From positions 1-64,000 of the forward strand of contig JANNNB010000054.1 of the NCBI GenBank assembly GCA_031398325.1: DNA of 64,000 nucleotides, written 5' to 3'. Under the pieces are notes generated by a model, which saw only the letters and a list, made by a program, of their open reading frames with translations, made no database searches and was not told the DNA's origin. Origin of the DNA: Sva-07 sp031398325. GTDB taxonomy: Bacteria > Actinomycetota > Acidimicrobiia > Acidimicrobiales > Ilumatobacteraceae. This document shows, piece after piece, positions 61,801-64,000 of this stretch. Numbering within the stretch: the first letter of the stretch is position 1; the number at the start of each line of letters is the position of its first letter. A program made the position numbers and the translations under genes.

Positions 61801-63789
61801 GTGACCGACGTGAGTGGTGCGCTGGCGGCAGATGAGGAGTTCTCCGACTGCGAGCGCCGCAACAGCGGTTGGATCGACCAGGACGTGAACGCCTGGACGT
61901 CGCTCGGCTACGTCGTGATCGGGCTGGTCCTGGCGCGCGAGATCTGGCGGTCCCGGCTCCCTCGCTCGGTCGGAGCGTTCGCCGCCGTGCTGGTGCTGGA
62001 GGGGGGCGGCAGTTTTCTGTACCACGCCGAGGCGACCGACTTCTCACAGACGCTCCACGACGTGCCGCTCGCGGGAATGGTGGCGTTCATCGCTGGCTGG
62101 CACGTCGGCCGACTGCTCGGCGCGCCGGGTCGGACCGCGGTCATTGCGCTCGCGATCGGCATCGCGATCGGGGGAGGGTTGGCGCTCCTAAACGTCCAGG
62201 GTGTCAACGCGATCGTCGGCGTGAGCGTCGTCGTGATCGTCGGTGCCGAGGTGGCCGCTCGCCGTCGGTCACTTCGACCCATCTGGACCATGCCACTGCT
62301 CGTCCTGGTCGGCGTTGCCCTGCTGTTCTGGGTGTTCGGCACCCCGACGAGCCCGGTCTGTGCGACCGATTCGTGGGTCCAACCCCACGGTGTCTGGCAC
62401 GTGCTGACGGCCGTGCTGGCGTTGGTCTGGGTCGATCGTGCCGTCGCCGCCGTCAACCCCGACCGACCACCGCAGATGCTGCGTCGCGGTACCGATCGGG
62501 CGGTCGGCGTGCTGGCTGTCGCCCTGGTGTACGTGTTCCATCGGTCGGTGGACGTGCGGGGCCGCTCGTTGTTGCCGAACGACCGACCGATCCTGATCGT
62601 CGCGAATCACGGCAACGGCTTCGTCGATCCCATCGTCGTCGCCGCCGCTCTGCGACGGCTGCCACGATTCCTCGCAAAGGCGGCGCTGTGGAAGGTGGCC
62701 GTGGCCCGGCCGTTCCTCGCGTTCGCCGGGGTCCTGCCCGTGTACCGATCCTCGGATGGCGACCGGTCGAGCGACAACGCGTCGGTCTTCGACGCGTGCG
62801 AGCGTGATCTGGCGCAGGGGTCGACGGTCGCCATCTTCCCCGAGGGAACCACCGGCGATCGCGGTGGCCTCGACCGGGTCCGCTCCGGCGCCGCACGGAT
62901 CGCCATCGGTGCGCTGCCGACGGCACCTGATCTCGTGATCGTTCCGATCGGCCTCGCATTCGAGAGCAGGGTGGAGACTCGGAGCCGCACCGTGGTGATG
63001 TTCGGTGAACCGATCGTGGTGGCCGACCACGCCGCGAGCGCTCGCGACGACCTCGATCGGTCGGCGGATTCGGAGGGGCGGGAACGCAGGCAGGTCAGCG
63101 AGCTGACGGCCACGATCGGTGAAGCGCTCCAAGCCGTCTCGCCCGAGTTCGTCTCGGTCGACGAGCGGGAGATGCTGAGGGCGGCGGCGCGCATCGAACG
63201 CGATGACGCGTCACCGAGGAGCGCCGCCCGATTCGGTGCGGTCGAGGAAGTGGCGCGCCGGCTGGCGGCGCTTGCCGATCACGATCGAGGTGAGGTCATC
63301 GACCGCTATCGCAGTTATGCGACGCGCCTCACCTTGGTCGAGCTCGACGACCGTCAGGTGGCTCGGGCGAGGATCGCGTGGTGGCGACTGGTGTTGTCGG
63401 GGTTGGCGATCTTCCTCGCCGGGCCGCTGCTGGTGACGGCCACCTTGATCTACCTGCCGGCGGTCGGCGTCGTGGTGGTCGGCACGAGCCTGGTGTCGTC
63501 GACGTCGACGAAGGGCACGGTGCGGTTCCTGCTCGGGCTGGTGATGGGGCTGGTGACCCTCGTCGTCAGCGGCATCCTGCTCGGTGACGGGATCTATGCC
63601 CTGCTCGCCGCGGCAGCCGTCGCTGCCGGCGGCATTGCCGCCCTCGTGGTCTGGCCGCCGATCCTTCGAAGTGCGGCGACGTTGCACGGTCGGTTGACGG
63701 CGCGTGATCGCGGCTCACTCATGATCGCGGTCCGAGCTGATCGGCAGGCCGTGATCGATGCCGTACGCGACCGGGTCGGGTGGTCCTGA
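61801..63789 (+). CDS. Fusion of a ceramidase-like (CREST) membrane domain and a PlsC acyltransferase
   Basis: 662 residues. The N-terminal third is a multi-helix membrane domain with CREST-superfamily features: DCERRNSGWIDQDVNAW, GGSFLYHAEATDFSQTLHD and HGVWHVLT (HxxxH), the Asp/His set expected for a metal-dependent intramembrane hydrolase. From about residue 250 a PlsC domain follows with an intact acyltransferase motif (NHGNGFVDP, near 268) and FPEGTT near 346. Two or three more membrane helices lie near the C-terminus (about 520-615). A hydrolase that releases an acyl chain or alcohol and a transferase that uses it would make functional sense for lipid remodelling, but this is inference. 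The start GTG 61801 has no TANNNT element. Confidence 0.8.
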   Translation: MTDVSGALAADEEFSDCERRNSGWIDQDVNAWTSLGYVVIGLVLAREIWRSRLPRSVGAFAAVLVLEGGGSFLYHAEATDFSQTLHDVPLAGMVAFIAGWHVGRLLGAPGRTAVIALAIGIAIGGGLALLNVQGVNAIVGVSVVVIVGAEVAARRRSLRPIWTMPLLVLVGVALLFWVFGTPTSPVCATDSWVQPHGVWHVLTAVLALVWVDRAVAAVNPDRPPQMLRRGTDRAVGVLAVALVYVFHRSVDVRGRSLLPNDRPILIVANHGNGFVDPIVVAAALRRLPRFLAKAALWKVAVARPFLAFAGVLPVYRSSDGDRSSDNASVFDACERDLAQGSTVAIFPEGTTGDRGGLDRVRSGAARIAIGALPTAPDLVIVPIGLAFESRVETRSRTVVMFGEPIVVADHAASARDDLDRSADSEGRERRQVSELTATIGEALQAVSPEFVSVDEREMLRAAARIERDDASPRSAARFGAVEEVARRLAALADHDRGEVIDRYRSYATRLTLVELDDRQVARARIAWWRLVLSGLAIFLAGPLLVTATLIYLPAVGVVVVGTSLVSSTSTKGTVRFLLGLVMGLVTLVVSGILLGDGIYALLAAAAVAAGGIAALVVWPPILRSAATLHGRLTARDRGSLMIAVRADRQAVIDAVRDRVGWS

Positions 63790-64000
63790 GCGGTTCTCGA
63801 CCTGATTCGCCGGTGCTGGCGCCAGGACGAGTCGTTGCTGGTGGCGGCTGACGCGCCGCCGAGCACCGACGTCGCAGCCTGCCGCGTCGCCCGCAGCGAC
63901 CGCCAACACACGTGAGATCGTGGCGGCGTCGGGTGGATAGCCGCCGCTTTCGAGCCAACGTCGGATCGCCCGGCTGGCGAGGGGTCGAGGTGCGGCGGCG
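63715..64000 (-). CDS. tilS: C-terminal part of probable tRNA(Ile)-lysidine synthetase, cut by the window edge
   Basis: The frame enters from the right edge and ends at 63715. The readable part, RAIRRWLESGGYPPDAATI followed by SRVLAVAAGDAAG and RRRVSRHQQRLVL, resembles the C-terminal region of actinobacterial TilS (RxWL-x-GxPP then VLxVA, then GxxVxRxxxRL). The catalytic PP-loop domain lies outside the window. The stop lies 75 nt inside the 3' end of the ceramidase/PlsC fusion gene, so the two converge with overlap. TilS modifies the wobble C of tRNA-Ile(CAU). Confidence 0.5.
   Translation of the reverse strand, partial: AAAPRPLASRAIRRWLESGGYPPDAATISRVLAVAAGDAAGCDVGARRRVSRHQQRLVLAPAPANQVENRSGPPDPVAYGIDHGLPISSDRDHE

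Overview
The window is about two-thirds G+C by eye, almost fully coding, and carries mostly housekeeping genes in short operons on both strands. The gene set (MoxR/DUF58/transglutaminase cluster, rex-hemACD, mshA followed by a YbjN-domain gene, a MeaA-type mutase, an HspR-type operator before clpB, an RsiG-like protein, a Glu-Asp-Phe tRNA cluster) points to an actinobacterium. I infer a member of the Acidimicrobiia (Ilumatobacter-like), but a species cannot be assigned by eye. I see no insertion sequence, prophage, CRISPR array or other clear mobile DNA.

Layout. 1-8.7 kb: a giant surface Ig-repeat protein convergent with a moxR-DUF58-transglutaminase operon. 8.8-12.6 kb: a SWIM zinc-finger protein coupled to a SNF2 helicase. 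12.6-16.3 kb: an acidic internally repetitive protein, a SET-domain protein, an enoyl-CoA hydratase-family protein and a DUF3445 protein. 16.3-20.9 kb: clpB with an in-frame stop in its first Walker A motif, then a two-component system. 20.9-29.8 kb: a HisD-like dehydrogenase, purA-purB, a thioesterase, an orotate phosphoribosyltransferase-like gene, an FAD-linked oxidase and a flavin monooxygenase. 29.9-30.2 kb: three tRNAs. 30.3-39.2 kb: a CrtZ-like hydroxylase, alpha/beta hydrolases, a LysM lipoprotein, a 2-oxoglutarate-type oxygenase, meaA, aat, a 3-hydroxyacyl-CoA dehydrogenase, a membrane-anchored cyclophilin and a DoxX-like protein. 39.2-45.6 kb: a MoaD-like carrier, the RsiG-like protein, mshA, a YbjN protein, proC, a SAM hydrolase and an acyl-CoA ligase. 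45.6-55.8 kb: the tetrapyrrole genes rex-hemA-hemC-hemD and hemB-hemL, interrupted by two Ig-fold proteins. 55.8-64 kb: surface and membrane genes, including a ceramidase-like/PlsC fusion, ending in the tail of a probable tilS.

How the genes fit together. Heme synthesis from glutamyl-tRNA to uroporphyrinogen III is nearly complete and appears tied to NADH/NAD+ redox state through a Rex operator that doubles as the -35 region of the rex promoter. Fatty-acid and ethylmalonyl-CoA type metabolism is represented by the hydratase, dehydrogenase, thioesterase, ligase and mutase genes. Mycothiol synthesis (mshA) and c-di-GMP signalling (RsiG-like) share one operon.

Two patterns cut across the window. 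First, about 25 transcription units have a TANNNT -10 hexamer only 6-9 nt before the chosen start codon, which implies that leaderless transcripts are the rule; I used this to choose several starts. Second, several proteins keep a recognisable enzyme fold but lack catalytic residues (transglutaminase, PlsC-like, dual-specificity phosphatase-like, HisD-like). The most striking single anomaly is clpB, where two nearby changes destroy the first Walker A motif.
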